A stretch of DNA of 35,306 nt from Bradyrhizobium genosp. SA-3 (GTDB taxonomy: Bacteria > Pseudomonadota > Alphaproteobacteria > Rhizobiales > Xanthobacteraceae): the NCBI RefSeq assembly GCF_004212635.1, contig NZ_PSRT01000085.1, forward strand, positions 1-35,306, in the 5' to 3' direction. The notes under the pieces were generated by a model. That model saw only the letters and a program-made list of their open reading frames with translations, was not told the DNA's origin and ran no database searches. Shown in pieces: positions 1 through 8,039 of this stretch. The position numbers were made by a program, and so were the translations under genes. Within the stretch, counting starts at the first letter, position 1. Each line of letters begins with the position of its first letter.

Positions 1-438
1 CTCAACCGCGCCGACACCGGTCCTGCCGCTCCGAACGGCCGTGAGGCTCCCCGCGGCCGCGCGGCACCCGCGCCGCAGCCGCAGGCGCCGCAAGGTGGTG
101 GCAATCCGCTGGAATCGCTGTCGCTCGACATCGGCCGGCTGATGGACCGCAACCTCGCCGCCGAGATGTGGGACCGCTACCAGCGCGGCGAGAACAAGGC
201 CTTCACCAAGCGCCTCTACACGCCCGCCGGTCAGAAGGCGTTCGACGAGGTCGCCCGCAAGTATCGCGCCGACCGCAACTTCAAGGGCACGGTCGACCGC
301 TATGTCGCCGAGTTCGAACGCCTGCTCGACGAAGTCGCCCGCGACGGCCGCGGCCCGCAGGAGCTGCGCAGCCACCTGATCTCGGAGACGGGGCTGGTCT
401 ACACGCTGCTCGCGCACGCGGCGGGACGGCTGGGATAA
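1..438 (+). CDS. C-terminal part of a larger hypothetical protein (5' end outside window)
   Basis: The frame is open from the first base and ends at the TAA at 436-438, so this is the last 145 codons of a gene that begins upstream. The first 35 or so residues are a Pro/Ala/Arg/Gln-rich linker. From about residue 37 (LESLSLDIGRLMDRN) the sequence becomes a charged, probably all-helical domain running to the end (AHAAGRLG). There is an ATG at 142, but the frame and its composition continue upstream of it, so it is unlikely to be the true start. The tail recalls the C-termini of very large coiled-coil proteins of Rhizobiales that are often labelled kinesin-like or apolipoprotein-like; I cannot confirm this from the fragment. 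It converges on mctR and shares a terminator with it. Confidence 0.7.
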   Translation, partial: LNRADTGPAAPNGREAPRGRAAPAPQPQAPQGGGNPLESLSLDIGRLMDRNLAAEMWDRYQRGENKAFTKRLYTPAGQKAFDEVARKYRADRNFKGTVDRYVAEFERLLDEVARDGRGPQELRSHLISETGLVYTLLAHAAGRLG

Positions 439-466
439 GCAGCAGGTCTCGCAAGACGGCACAATG

Positions 467-497
467 AAAACGGAGGCCTCGCGGCCTCCGTTTTGTT
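467..497. terminator. Bidirectional intrinsic terminator between convergent genes
   Basis: Perfect 12-bp inverted repeat (AAAACGGAGGCC, four-base loop TCGC, then its complement) ending in TTTTGTTTT on the plus strand and preceded by AAAA, which gives a T-run on the minus strand. It lies between the end of the 5' partial gene (438) and the end of the response regulator gene (509), so it can serve both. Confidence 0.85.
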
Positions 498-508
498 TTG
501 CCGCAGGG

Positions 509-1156
509 TCAGGTCGCGCCGGACTGGCCGAATGACAGTCGCTCGGCCAGGACCGCAGCCTGGGTGCGCGAGCCGACGCCGAGCTTGCGCAGGATCGTCG
601 AGACGTGGCCCTTCACCGTCTGCTCGGCGATGTCGAGCTCACCCGCGATCTGCTTGTTGAGCTTACCTTCGACGATCATTGCGAGAATGCGCAGCTGCTG
701 CGCCGACAACGAGGCCATTCGCGCAGCAAGCTCGACATCGGCGCTCTGGATCGAGCCGCGCCCGCCGACATTGGGCGGCATCCAGATCTCGCCGGCGAGG
801 ATCTTCGTGATCGCATCCGCCATCTCGGGCAGGCTGAGCGACTTCGGGATGTAGCCAGATGCGCCGTAGGCGATAGCGCGGCGGATCGTGGCGGCATCCT
901 GACGCGCGGAGATGATCGCCACCGGCACTGTCGGAAATTGCGCCGACAGGATGAACAAAGCGGCAAATCCCTGGATACCCGGCATGGTCAGGTCCCACAG
1001 GATCAGGTCGATCTCGTCGGACTGGGCCGTCAGCACGCCGGTCGCCTCGTCAAGCGACTGGCAGGCGATGATGTCGAGATCCGGCAGCACGCTCGACAGC
1101 GCGCTGCGCAACGCGGCTTGTACCAGCGGATGATCGTCGCCGATCAGGATGCGCAT
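509..1156 (-). CDS. mctR: LuxR/NarL-family response regulator, MctR/CrbR-like
   Basis: A 215-aa two-domain response regulator. The N-terminal receiver shows the acidic pair D7-D8, the phospho-acceptor D55 (in WDLTMPG) and the conserved K105. The C-terminal LuxR-type helix-turn-helix covers about residues 145-210 (LSAQQLRILAMIVEG, then NKQIAGELDIAEQTVKGHV). I chose the ATG at 1156, which gives the standard MRILIGDDHP start. The frame remains open 35 codons further upstream, but that stretch lies inside the kinase gene. Only two bases separate it from the kinase stop codon, so translation is probably coupled and this is the cognate regulator. Family knowledge: such regulators paired with SSS-type kinases (CrbSR, MxtR-ErdR, MctSR) control acetate or monocarboxylate uptake and activation. 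The symbol is inferred from gene order next to an mctP-like gene. Confidence 0.85.
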   Translation of the reverse strand: MRILIGDDHPLVQAALRSALSSVLPDLDIIACQSLDEATGVLTAQSDEIDLILWDLTMPGIQGFAALFILSAQFPTVPVAIISARQDAATIRRAIAYGASGYIPKSLSLPEMADAITKILAGEIWMPPNVGGRGSIQSADVELAARMASLSAQQLRILAMIVEGKLNKQIAGELDIAEQTVKGHVSTILRKLGVGSRTQAAVLAERLSFGQSGAT

Positions 1157-1158
1157 TG

Positions 1159-4100
1159 TCAGGGAATCTCCTGTTTCGTCCCGAATTGCCGGCTGAGGGC
1201 TTCGCCGCCTAGGAAGCGCCGCAGAGCCGCCGGCTTGACCGGCTTCGACAGGATCTCGCAACCGCGCGCCCTCGCCTCCTTGCGCACCGCCTCGCTGCGA
1301 TCGCCGGTTACGACCAGCGCGCGGACGGCGCGAACCGACTCCTGCCTGAGATCATCGAGGAAGTCCAAGCCGCTGCGGCCGCCATCGAGATGGTAATCGA
1401 GCAGCACGACGTCGGGTGGGCTGGCTGTGGCCGCAGCCATCGCCTCGACGGCATTCGCCGCGACCAGCACGCGATGTCCCCAGGCGCCGAGCAGCGCCGT
1501 CAGACCCTGAAGGATCGTCGCATCATTGTCGAGGCACAGGATCGTCAGCGGCCGTTCCGCCGCCACGGGCGCTGCACTCGCGGGATTGCGCTGAAGGGGC
1601 CTGCCCGGTCCGCGCGCAAGCGGCACCGTGACGGCGAAGCACGAACCATGTCCCGGGCGCGAATGGACGTCGATGGCATGGTCCAGCAGCCGCGATACAC
1701 GATCGACGATGGCGAGTCCCAGCCCCAATCCCTTCTCCGACCCGGGCGCGAGGCGCTGGAACTCCTCGAAGATGCGCTTCTGGTCAGAAGCTGCGATTCC
1801 GACGCCGGTATCCCAGACCTCGATGCGCAGCGCGTCACCACGCCGCCGGCAGCCGAGCAGGATGCGTCCCTTGGGCGTGTAGCGGAGTGCGTTCGACAGC
1901 AGGTTCTGCAAGATGCGACGCAACAGATGCGGATCGCTGCGCACAGCGAGGCGACAATCGACGACGCGGAGGACGAGCCCTCGCTCGCGCGCCATGGCCG
2001 AGAACTCGAGGTTCAACTGCACGAAGAGATCCGCGATCGGAAAATCAAAAGCCTCGGCGCGAACTGCGCGAGCATCATAGGAAGAGATGTCGAGCAGCCT
2101 GTCCAGCACGTGCTCGGTCGAGCGCAGCGCGGTAATCGCGCTGCTCGCCAAGGTGCGGTCCTTGTCGGCATTACCAGCTCGCGATCCGGCATGCAGGCTC
2201 TCGTCGAGCGCGGACAGGAACAGACGGGCCGCATTCAATGGTTGCAGCAGATCGTGGCTGGCCGCCGCCAGGAAGCGGGTCTTGCCGAGATTGGCCTGCT
2301 CTGCGTCCGCCTTCGCCAGCTCGAGCGCCTCGGTCCGCTCACGGACACGCAGCTCGAGCCCCTCATTGGCGCGTCGCAGGGCTTCCGCGGCGCGATGACG
2401 CTCGGTGACGTCGGTGTAGGTCGAAACGTAGCCGCCCTCGGCAACGCGGTCATAGACGATCTCGAGCACCGTGCCGTCCGGCCGCTTGCGCTCATACAGA
2501 TAGGGCCAGCTCTGCGTGGCGACGTCACGATTAACCAGGAGCGCGGCGAATTCGGACGCGGCATATTCGCCGCGCTCGACGTTGAAGGCGATAAGGTCCG
2601 CCAGCGGAAGGCCGACGCGCACGAAGTCAGGCGGCAGGTCCAGGAGCGCGATGAAACGGCCGTTCCAGGCCGTGATGTTGAAATCCGCATCGAAGGCACA
2701 AATGCCCTGCGGCACACTCTCGAGCGTGCTCTGCAAAAGGCTGCGGTTGAACCGCAACGCCTCCGAGGCTTCATCGAGCATCGCCATCGCCGCCCGCCGC
2801 GACAGCGAGTGCCCTTCCAGCGACGCGGCGATGACCACGCGCGCCGATGCCGCACCGATCGCGCCGGCAAGCAGATTCTCGGTGAATCGGATCGAGTCGA
2901 GATCGACGAACCCTGACGGATCGAGGCGCGGCCCGCTGCCGGCGATGCGCGCAGCGAGATAGCTGTCGAAGGCCGCCGCGCCCCGCACGGGCCCGACAAA
3001 GCGCAATGCCAGCGCCCGGAGATCGTCGAGCCGGACCACCACGCGCGACGACAACCTTGGGGTATTTTCGCGGACGACGCCATCGGCAAACGCCGCGGCC
3101 TGGTTGCGCTCGACAGTCGACTGCCTCCCCAGCGCCGAGACCATCAGGAAGCAGACGAGGTTGGCGCCGAGGCTCCAGAGTGTGGCATGCGAGATCGGAT
3201 CGATCCCTTCGAGACCCAGCAGCGCGTTCGGCTTGAGCCAGGCGAGCTGCCACGGGCCGTGGCGGACGATCTCCTCGATCGCGGGCCAGAGCGGCGCGGC
3301 CGAAGGGAGCAGCAGCGTATAGGCCCAGATCAAGAAGCCGACCGCGATCCCGATCGAGGCGCCGGCTTTGTTGGCACGCGGCCAGAACAGCCCTCCGACG
3401 AACGCCGGACCGAATTGCGCGACCGCGACGAACGACAGGAGTCCGATCACGGTGAGCGGATAGGACTGGTTGACCAGGCGGTGCATCAGATAGGCGAGCA
3501 GCAGGATACCGAGGATCGAGAGCCGGCGCACCACCACCAGCACCGAGGTCATTGGCCGGCTCTGCGCACGCGGGCCAAAGACACGCGAGCGCAGCAGTAG
3601 CGGCATGATGACGTCGTTGCAGAGCATGGTGCTGAGGGCGACGGACGTCATGATCACCATGCCGGTGGCAGCCGACAGCCCGCCGAGGAAGGCGATCAGG
3701 CTAACGGTGCTCGCGTCCGCCGCGATCGGCAGCGAGATGACATAGGTGTCGGGGTCCATCATCGCGCCGAACCTGGCAAGCCCGGCTGCCGCGATCGGCA
3801 GGATCAAGAGGCTGAACAGCGCAAGATAGCTTGGGTAGAGCCATGCCGCAGTGCGCGTATGGCTAGGTGCCTCGTTCTCGACGACGGCGACATGGAATGC
3901 CTGCGGCAGGCACAGGAACGCGATCGCCGAGATGATGATCGTCGCAGGCCACACCGGCTGCGTCGGATCGAAGCTCAGGATCCCCGCCAGTTGCGGCTCC
4001 GATTGAAGTTGCGACAGCAGAGCGGCAGGCCCGCCGGATAGTCCGAACAGCACGAACAGCGCAACGATCAGGAATGCGAGCAGCTTGACGACGCTCTCGA

Positions 4101-4704
4101 AGGCGATCGCGAGCATCAGGCCGCGATGATGCTCGCTGGCATGGACGTGCCGGACGCCGAACACGATTGCAAACAGCGCCATCGACGCGGCGACGCCGAA
4201 TGCGGAGTCCTGCCAGAACCGCAGCGCTTCGCCGCCGGCACGCTCGGGCTGGAGGATCAGGTAGTCAAAACTCTTGCCGACGGCCTTGAGTTGGAGCGCG
4301 ATATAGGGAAGCACCCCAAGCAGCGATGCGAGCGTCAAGAAGGCCGCGAGCACCTGGCTCTTGCCGTAGCGCGCGGCGATGAAGTCCGAAATCGAGGTGA
4401 CGTTTTGCGCCTTCGCGATCGCAATCACCTTGGATAGAAGCGGCTGGCCGAACAGCAGCACCAGGGTCGGGCCGATATAGATCGTGGCAAAGTCCAGCCC
4501 GCTGGTGGCGGCTCGTCCGACCGATCCATAGAAGCTCCAGGAGGTGTTGTAGACCGCAAGCGTCAGGCAATAGCTGAGCGCGGCCGCCCAGGAGTTTGGC
4601 GATACCAGCGGCCCACCGGCGCTCCGCCGATCGCCCCACCAGGCCACCAGGAATAGCGTGGTCACATAGCCGGCAGCGACCGCAAGAACGAACCACGCCT
4701 GCAA
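1159..4704 (-). CDS. mctS: Hybrid sensor kinase with SSS transporter-like sensor, MctS/CrbS-like
   Basis: An 1181-aa membrane kinase. Residues 1 to about 520 are a multi-pass module of the sodium:solute symporter (SSS) family. About 550-625 looks like a STAC linker, with ENLLAGAIGAASARVV being typical. A PAS domain lies at about 640-770, then a short coiled coil. The HisKA domain has phospho-accepting H817 (ASHDLLQPLN). The ATPase domain has N938 in its N-box and the glycine boxes DTGVGIA and GLGLGLAIV. The C-terminal receiver has D1103 (LLDYHLDGG). All catalytic residues are present. Known family: CrbS, MxtR and CbrA have this order and sense carboxylates or carbon status. It sits directly upstream of the LuxR regulator and downstream of an mctP-like permease, so monocarboxylate sensing is a reasonable inference. 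The C-terminal receiver suggests a phosphorelay or a second output. Confidence 0.9.
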   Translation of the reverse strand: MQAWFVLAVAAGYVTTLFLVAWWGDRRSAGGPLVSPNSWAAALSYCLTLAVYNTSWSFYGSVGRAATSGLDFATIYIGPTLVLLFGQPLLSKVIAIAKAQNVTSISDFIAARYGKSQVLAAFLTLASLLGVLPYIALQLKAVGKSFDYLILQPERAGGEALRFWQDSAFGVAASMALFAIVFGVRHVHASEHHRGLMLAIAFESVVKLLAFLIVALFVLFGLSGGPAALLSQLQSEPQLAGILSFDPTQPVWPATIIISAIAFLCLPQAFHVAVVENEAPSHTRTAAWLYPSYLALFSLLILPIAAAGLARFGAMMDPDTYVISLPIAADASTVSLIAFLGGLSAATGMVIMTSVALSTMLCNDVIMPLLLRSRVFGPRAQSRPMTSVLVVVRRLSILGILLLAYLMHRLVNQSYPLTVIGLLSFVAVAQFGPAFVGGLFWPRANKAGASIGIAVGFLIWAYTLLLPSAAPLWPAIEEIVRHGPWQLAWLKPNALLGLEGIDPISHATLWSLGANLVCFLMVSALGRQSTVERNQAAAFADGVVRENTPRLSSRVVVRLDDLRALALRFVGPVRGAAAFDSYLAARIAGSGPRLDPSGFVDLDSIRFTENLLAGAIGAASARVVIAASLEGHSLSRRAAMAMLDEASEALRFNRSLLQSTLESVPQGICAFDADFNITAWNGRFIALLDLPPDFVRVGLPLADLIAFNVERGEYAASEFAALLVNRDVATQSWPYLYERKRPDGTVLEIVYDRVAEGGYVSTYTDVTERHRAAEALRRANEGLELRVRERTEALELAKADAEQANLGKTRFLAAASHDLLQPLNAARLFLSALDESLHAGSRAGNADKDRTLASSAITALRSTEHVLDRLLDISSYDARAVRAEAFDFPIADLFVQLNLEFSAMARERGLVLRVVDCRLAVRSDPHLLRRILQNLLSNALRYTPKGRILLGCRRRGDALRIEVWDTGVGIAASDQKRIFEEFQRLAPGSEKGLGLGLAIVDRVSRLLDHAIDVHSRPGHGSCFAVTVPLARGPGRPLQRNPASAAPVAAERPLTILCLDNDATILQGLTALLGAWGHRVLVAANAVEAMAAATASPPDVVLLDYHLDGGRSGLDFLDDLRQESVRAVRALVVTGDRSEAVRKEARARGCEILSKPVKPAALRRFLGGEALSRQFGTKQEIP

Positions 4705-4806
4705 GACATCCTCACCCGAGACCGTCTGATCCGCCGGCGACGAGCGGGGCCAGATCGCGGGCGGATACTATAGTGTTTTCAATCGCATGAAAGGCTATTC
4801 ATTCCG

Positions 4807-4840
4807 GAAAAGGCCGGCGGCCGGAGCATCCCCGGCCGCC
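4807..4840 (-). terminator. Intrinsic terminator after mctP
   Basis: Nine-bp GC stem (GGCGGCCGG / CCGGCCGCC, 4816-4824 and 4832-4840) followed on the minus strand by CCTTTTCC. It lies just past the mctP stop codon and about 100 bases before the kinase start, so the kinase-regulator pair probably has its own promoter or receives only read-through from mctP. Confidence 0.65.
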
Positions 4841-4854
4841 GCTGGCGGATCACC

Positions 4855-6345
4855 TCAGGCCGCCTCGCGGGACAGCCGCTCCTGCGGCGCGCGCTTGAGC
4901 ACCAGGTTGACCACGACGGCCACCACGATGTTGAGCGCGAGCGCCAGGAGGCCGGTGTAGATGGCGACCGGGCCCATGCCGAAATCGACGGTGTGGAGCG
5001 GCTTCAGCCCGTCCGACCAGGCGAGCCACGATCCGCCCGCAAGGCCGACGGCCCAGCCGGCCAGCAGCGCCGTGCTCGAGAACCAGTTCAGATAGAGGCC
5101 GAACACCAGGGCCGGCAGGGTCTGCAGGATCCAGAGGCCCCCAAGCAGCTGGAGGTCGAGGGCGAACTGCGTCGGCATCAAGAGGATGGCGAGCAGCGCG
5201 CCGACCTTCACCAGCATGGAGGTGATCTTGGCGACCTTCGCCTCACCTGCCGGTGTCACCTTCGGATCGACCCACACTTTCCAGAAGTTGCGGGTGAACA
5301 GATTGGCGGCGCCAATGCTCATGACGGCGGCCGGCACCAGCGCGCCGATCGCGATCGCGGCGAAGGCGAAGCCTGCGAACCAGCTCGGGAACAGGGTCTT
5401 GAACAGCTCAGGCACAACGTCGTTGTTGCTCGCGAGCTTCAGCCCGGCCGCATGGCCCATATAGCCCAGCAGCGCTAGCAGGCCGAGCAGCAGCGTGTAG
5501 GCCGGCAGCAGCATCGCATTCTTGCGAATGGTGTTGCCACCCGAGGACGCGAAGATGCCGGTCAGCGTGTGCGGATACATGAAGGCCGCGAGCGCGGAGC
5601 CCAGCGCCAGCGAGGCATAAGGCACGATCTGCGCAGGCGACAGCAGGATCCCGCCTGAACCCTTGGCTGCGAATGCCGCATCCGTCGCGGTGAAGACCGC
5701 GCCGTAGCCGCCAAGCTTGGACGGCACGATCGCGATCGCGGCGATCACCACGATGTAGATCATGATGTCCTTAACGAAGGCGATCAGCGCCGGTGCGCGC
5801 AGCCCCGACGAATAAGTGTAGAGCGCGAGCACCAGGAAGGCGAGAACGAGCGGTATCTCGCCGTGCAGGCCAAGCGCCTTGATCGCGACCTCCATGCCGA
5901 TGAGCTGGAGCGCGATGTAGGGCATCGTCGCCAGCACGCCGGTGGCCGCAACCGCAAGCTCGAGCCCGCGCGATCCATAGGCACCGCGCACCACGTCGCC
6001 CGCGGTGACATAGCCGCGCTCCTTGGCGACCTTCCACAGCACCGGCATCACCGCGAACACGAAGGGATAGACGATGATGGTGTAGGGCAGCGCGAAGAAG
6101 CCATAGGCGCCGACCGCGTAGACCAGCGCCGGAACGGCGATCACGGTATAGGCGGTGTAGAAATCGCCGCCGACCAGAAACCAGGTGATCCAGGTCCCGA
6201 ACTTGCGGCCGCCGAGGCCCCACTCGTCGAGATGGGCGAGCGTCTCCGGCTTGCGCCATCGCGAGGCGACGAAGCCCATGCCGGTGACGAGGATGAAGAG
6301 GGCGAGGAATACGGCGAACGCCGCGCTATCGACATTAGCCAGCAC
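4855..6345 (-). CDS. mctP: Monocarboxylate permease, SSS family (MctP-like)
   Basis: A 496-aa polytopic inner-membrane protein of the sodium:solute symporter family with about 13 hydrophobic segments. Typical SSS signatures include the WGLGGRKFGTWITW segment after helix 1 and the GYVTAGDVVRGAYGSRG loop. Length fits the family (about 500 aa). It most resembles MctP of Rhizobium leguminosarum, which takes up lactate, pyruvate, propionate, acetate and alanine; ActP acetate permeases are the nearest alternative. The start is a GTG at 6345 with an AGGAG eight bases upstream; it overlaps the preceding DUF3311 gene by 11 bases. Gene order (DUF3311, permease, SSS-type kinase, LuxR regulator) matches the idea that the two-component system controls this transporter. 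Substrate is inferred from family and context only. Confidence 0.85.
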   Translation of the reverse strand: MLANVDSAAFAVFLALFILVTGMGFVASRWRKPETLAHLDEWGLGGRKFGTWITWFLVGGDFYTAYTVIAVPALVYAVGAYGFFALPYTIIVYPFVFAVMPVLWKVAKERGYVTAGDVVRGAYGSRGLELAVAATGVLATMPYIALQLIGMEVAIKALGLHGEIPLVLAFLVLALYTYSSGLRAPALIAFVKDIMIYIVVIAAIAIVPSKLGGYGAVFTATDAAFAAKGSGGILLSPAQIVPYASLALGSALAAFMYPHTLTGIFASSGGNTIRKNAMLLPAYTLLLGLLALLGYMGHAAGLKLASNNDVVPELFKTLFPSWFAGFAFAAIAIGALVPAAVMSIGAANLFTRNFWKVWVDPKVTPAGEAKVAKITSMLVKVGALLAILLMPTQFALDLQLLGGLWILQTLPALVFGLYLNWFSSTALLAGWAVGLAGGSWLAWSDGLKPLHTVDFGMGPVAIYTGLLALALNIVVAVVVNLVLKRAPQERLSREAA

Positions 6346-6511
6346 GACGCACGCTCCTGTAGACGATCCAGGTGAGGAGCGAGGTCAGCGGCACCCAGGC
6401 GAGCTGGTACCAGTAGAAGAACGGAAAGCCGAACAGATGCGGCTCCCGGATATTGTAGAACGGCACGATCATCAGTCCGATGAACGGCAGCAGCAGCAAC
6501 AGACGTATCAC
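6335..6511 (-). CDS. DUF3311 small membrane protein, partner of MctP
   Basis: A 58-aa protein starting at GTG 6511, with a strong AGGGGAGGAG just upstream, and ending TAA at 6335-6337. It has two hydrophobic stretches (LLLLLPFIGLMIVPF and YQLAWVPLTSLLTWIVY) separated by a short loop, and a basic C-terminus. This is the layout of DUF3311 proteins, which are regularly encoded just before MctP/ActP-like permeases and are presumed accessory subunits. Its stop lies inside the start of mctP (11-base overlap), so the two are translationally coupled. It occupies the first position of the transcription unit. Confidence 0.85.
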   Translation of the reverse strand: MIRLLLLLPFIGLMIVPFYNIREPHLFGFPFFYWYQLAWVPLTSLLTWIVYRSVRRAG

Positions 6512-6624
6512 GCGCTCCTCCCCTATGAGTGAAGTCGACGCGCCTTTTCGTGGACGCGACTTGAGCGCGATATAACTGACAATGACGGCCAGCCCTCCCC
6601 CTACCTTGGCTCGGCCAGACCCCC

Positions 6625-6636
6625 ATACTTTCGTAT
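6625..6636. promoter_or_regulatory. Possible operator in the mctP / vapBC divergent region
   Basis: The 199-base gap between the DUF3311 start (6511) and vapB start (6711) must carry two divergent promoters. The clearest internal structure is the imperfect palindrome ATACTTTCGTAT (ATAC/GTAT arms), about 115 bases upstream of the DUF3311 start. LuxR-type regulators bind short dyads of this sort, so it is a candidate for the MctR-like regulator. It could be chance. Confidence 0.3.
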
Positions 6637-6710
6637 CGGCGGCAACTTCGGATCGCTTGCGTTCCGACTATTTCAGGATATATTCCCAGAAATAAGAGCG
6701 GAGAATTCCG

Positions 6711-7013
6711 GTGGCCGACACAGCGCAAAAGAGAGCGCTGCGAAATTACCGGGCCAGGCTGACCAAGCGCGGCATGGCGCGGTTCGAGGTGCTCGGGCTC
6801 GATACCGACCGCGAATTGATCCGCTCAATCGCCAAGCAGCTTGCCGAGGATGGGACCGAGGCCGAACGAATCCGATCTACATTGCGTCAAACGATGACAG
6901 CGGAACCCGCCAAGAAGGGCGGCATCCTTGCCGCGCTGCGACGCTCACCGCTCGTCGGGACAGACCTCGATGTCACGCGCGCGCGCGTAACGGGTCGCAA
7001 GGTTGACCTGTGA
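6711..7013 (+). CDS. VapB-like antitoxin
   Basis: A 100-aa, strongly charged protein starting at GTG 6711 with a GGAG upstream. The N-terminal half (RALRNYRARLTKRGMARFEV, then DTDRELIRSIAKQLAEDG) is the conserved part of a family regularly found before PIN-domain toxins. The C-terminus (LVGTDLDVTRARVTGRKVDL) resembles the toxin-neutralising tail of VapB/Phd-type antitoxins. It overlaps the toxin start by four bases (GTGA). Such antitoxins usually bind their own promoter together with the toxin, so autoregulation is expected. I saw no second copy of the pair in the window. Confidence 0.8.
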   Translation: MADTAQKRALRNYRARLTKRGMARFEVLGLDTDRELIRSIAKQLAEDGTEAERIRSTLRQTMTAEPAKKGGILAALRRSPLVGTDLDVTRARVTGRKVDL

Positions 7014-7447
7014 CACGGTACCTCCTCGACACCAACATCATCAGCCATGTCACGAAACCGAGTCCGTCGCCGGTACTCCTGGCGTGGCTGGCAGACCAGA
7101 ACGATGACGATCTGTTCGTCTCCTCCCTGACGATCGGAGAAATCCGGCGAGGCATCCTGGAAAAGCCGGCGGGACGAAAGCGAAATGCACTTGAAACCTG
7201 GTTCGCCGGACCTGAAGGACCACCACTGCTTTTCGCAGGTCGCGTGCTGGCTTTCGACGAGCAAGCTAGCCTGATCTGGGCGCGCCTCATGGCGCGTGGC
7301 ACCGCCACCGGCAGGCGGCGGAGTGCGCTCGATATGATTATCGCCGCCGTGGCCGAGGCCAATGACTGCGTTGTTGCGACGGACAACGAAAAGGACTTCG
7401 CAGGATTGAAATTCGTCAATCCGCTGCGCAATCGCGAGGCGCGCTAG
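7010..7447 (+). CDS. vapC: VapC-like PIN-domain ribonuclease toxin
   Basis: A 145-aa PIN-domain protein. The acidic metal-binding residues are present: D7 (LLDTNIIS), E44 (TIGEIRRGI), D108 (ALDMIIAA) and D125 (VATDNEKDF), so the nuclease should be active. It starts at GTG 7010, which overlaps the antitoxin stop as GTGA and gives tight coupling. VapC toxins cleave tRNA or rRNA and are held in check by VapB. The pair is divergent from the mctP operon and followed by a decayed gene, the kind of small accessory patch where chromosomal toxin-antitoxin loci are often found. Confidence 0.9.
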   Translation: MTRYLLDTNIISHVTKPSPSPVLLAWLADQNDDDLFVSSLTIGEIRRGILEKPAGRKRNALETWFAGPEGPPLLFAGRVLAFDEQASLIWARLMARGTATGRRRSALDMIIAAVAEANDCVVATDNEKDFAGLKFVNPLRNREAR

Positions 7448-7516
7448 CACAGACAGCTGAGCTGCAGATGGAGTCTGATTTAGCTTGAAGGAAATAGATC
7501 GAACAGGAACTGGCTC

Positions 7517-8028
7517 ATGGTGTTCATTCTCTCGGATGACGGGCGCGACGACGAATATCCCGAAGCAGAACGTGCATTCGAGCGGTACGAAACCTATCTC
7601 GCCGAAAACCAGGCGGTGTTCCCACCTCGCGCCTACGCGCTCGCAACCTCCGACTGGTTCTACCATACGAGCGATCACCGCTGTCCGCACGATGCCTGGC
7701 TAGAGTCGTTGCAAGTATTGGAAAGACCCGGCTCCCAACTTCGTCAACGATCCTGTTCGATCGCGCTTCGCCTACTCGGCGCCTACAAAGATGGGCACAT
7801 CGAGATTACGTATCCGACGGTGTAGCCTACTCACTCCAGGAGCTCTCGCCAGATGCGCCATCGCACGCTGATTGGCGCTACGACGAGTTTCGTATCTCGG
7901 ATCGCGGTCACTTGATTCACGAGATTGAGTGGGCCTACCGCGCCCAATGCAAAGCGTTCGTATGGGTGATCGAAGCCGATGATATCGACTTCCGATGGAT
8001 ACCGATGCAGGGGGCCAACGGAAACTAG
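7517..8028 (+). pseudogene. Frameshifted small hypothetical gene
   Basis: Two consecutive reading frames look like one protein broken by a single-base change. The first part starts at ATG 7517 (MVFILSDDGRDDEYPEAERA) and stops at 7823-7825 right after HIEITYPTV. The second part, in the frame one base back, reads VAYSLQELSPDAPSHADWRY from about 7822 and continues through EFRISDRGHLIHEIEWAYRA to a stop at 8026-8028. The junction near 7820 would be repaired by adding one base. Joined, it would be about 170 aa, acidic and aromatic-rich, with no domain I can name. Either it is a recent pseudogene or there is a sequencing error at 7815-7825. The second half has no convincing start codon of its own. 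Confidence 0.6.
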
Positions 8029-8039
8029 GAGGTCGGAAC

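Noticed and set aside
1390..2916. 508-codon plus-strand open frame opposite the MctS-like kinase
   Set aside because: Antisense to HisKA, ATPase and receiver domains whose motifs are intact; no recognisable protein sequence.
6711..8028. Genomic island or prophage around vapBC
   Set aside because: No integrase, tRNA, attachment repeat or phage gene is present; a toxin-antitoxin pair and one broken gene are too little.
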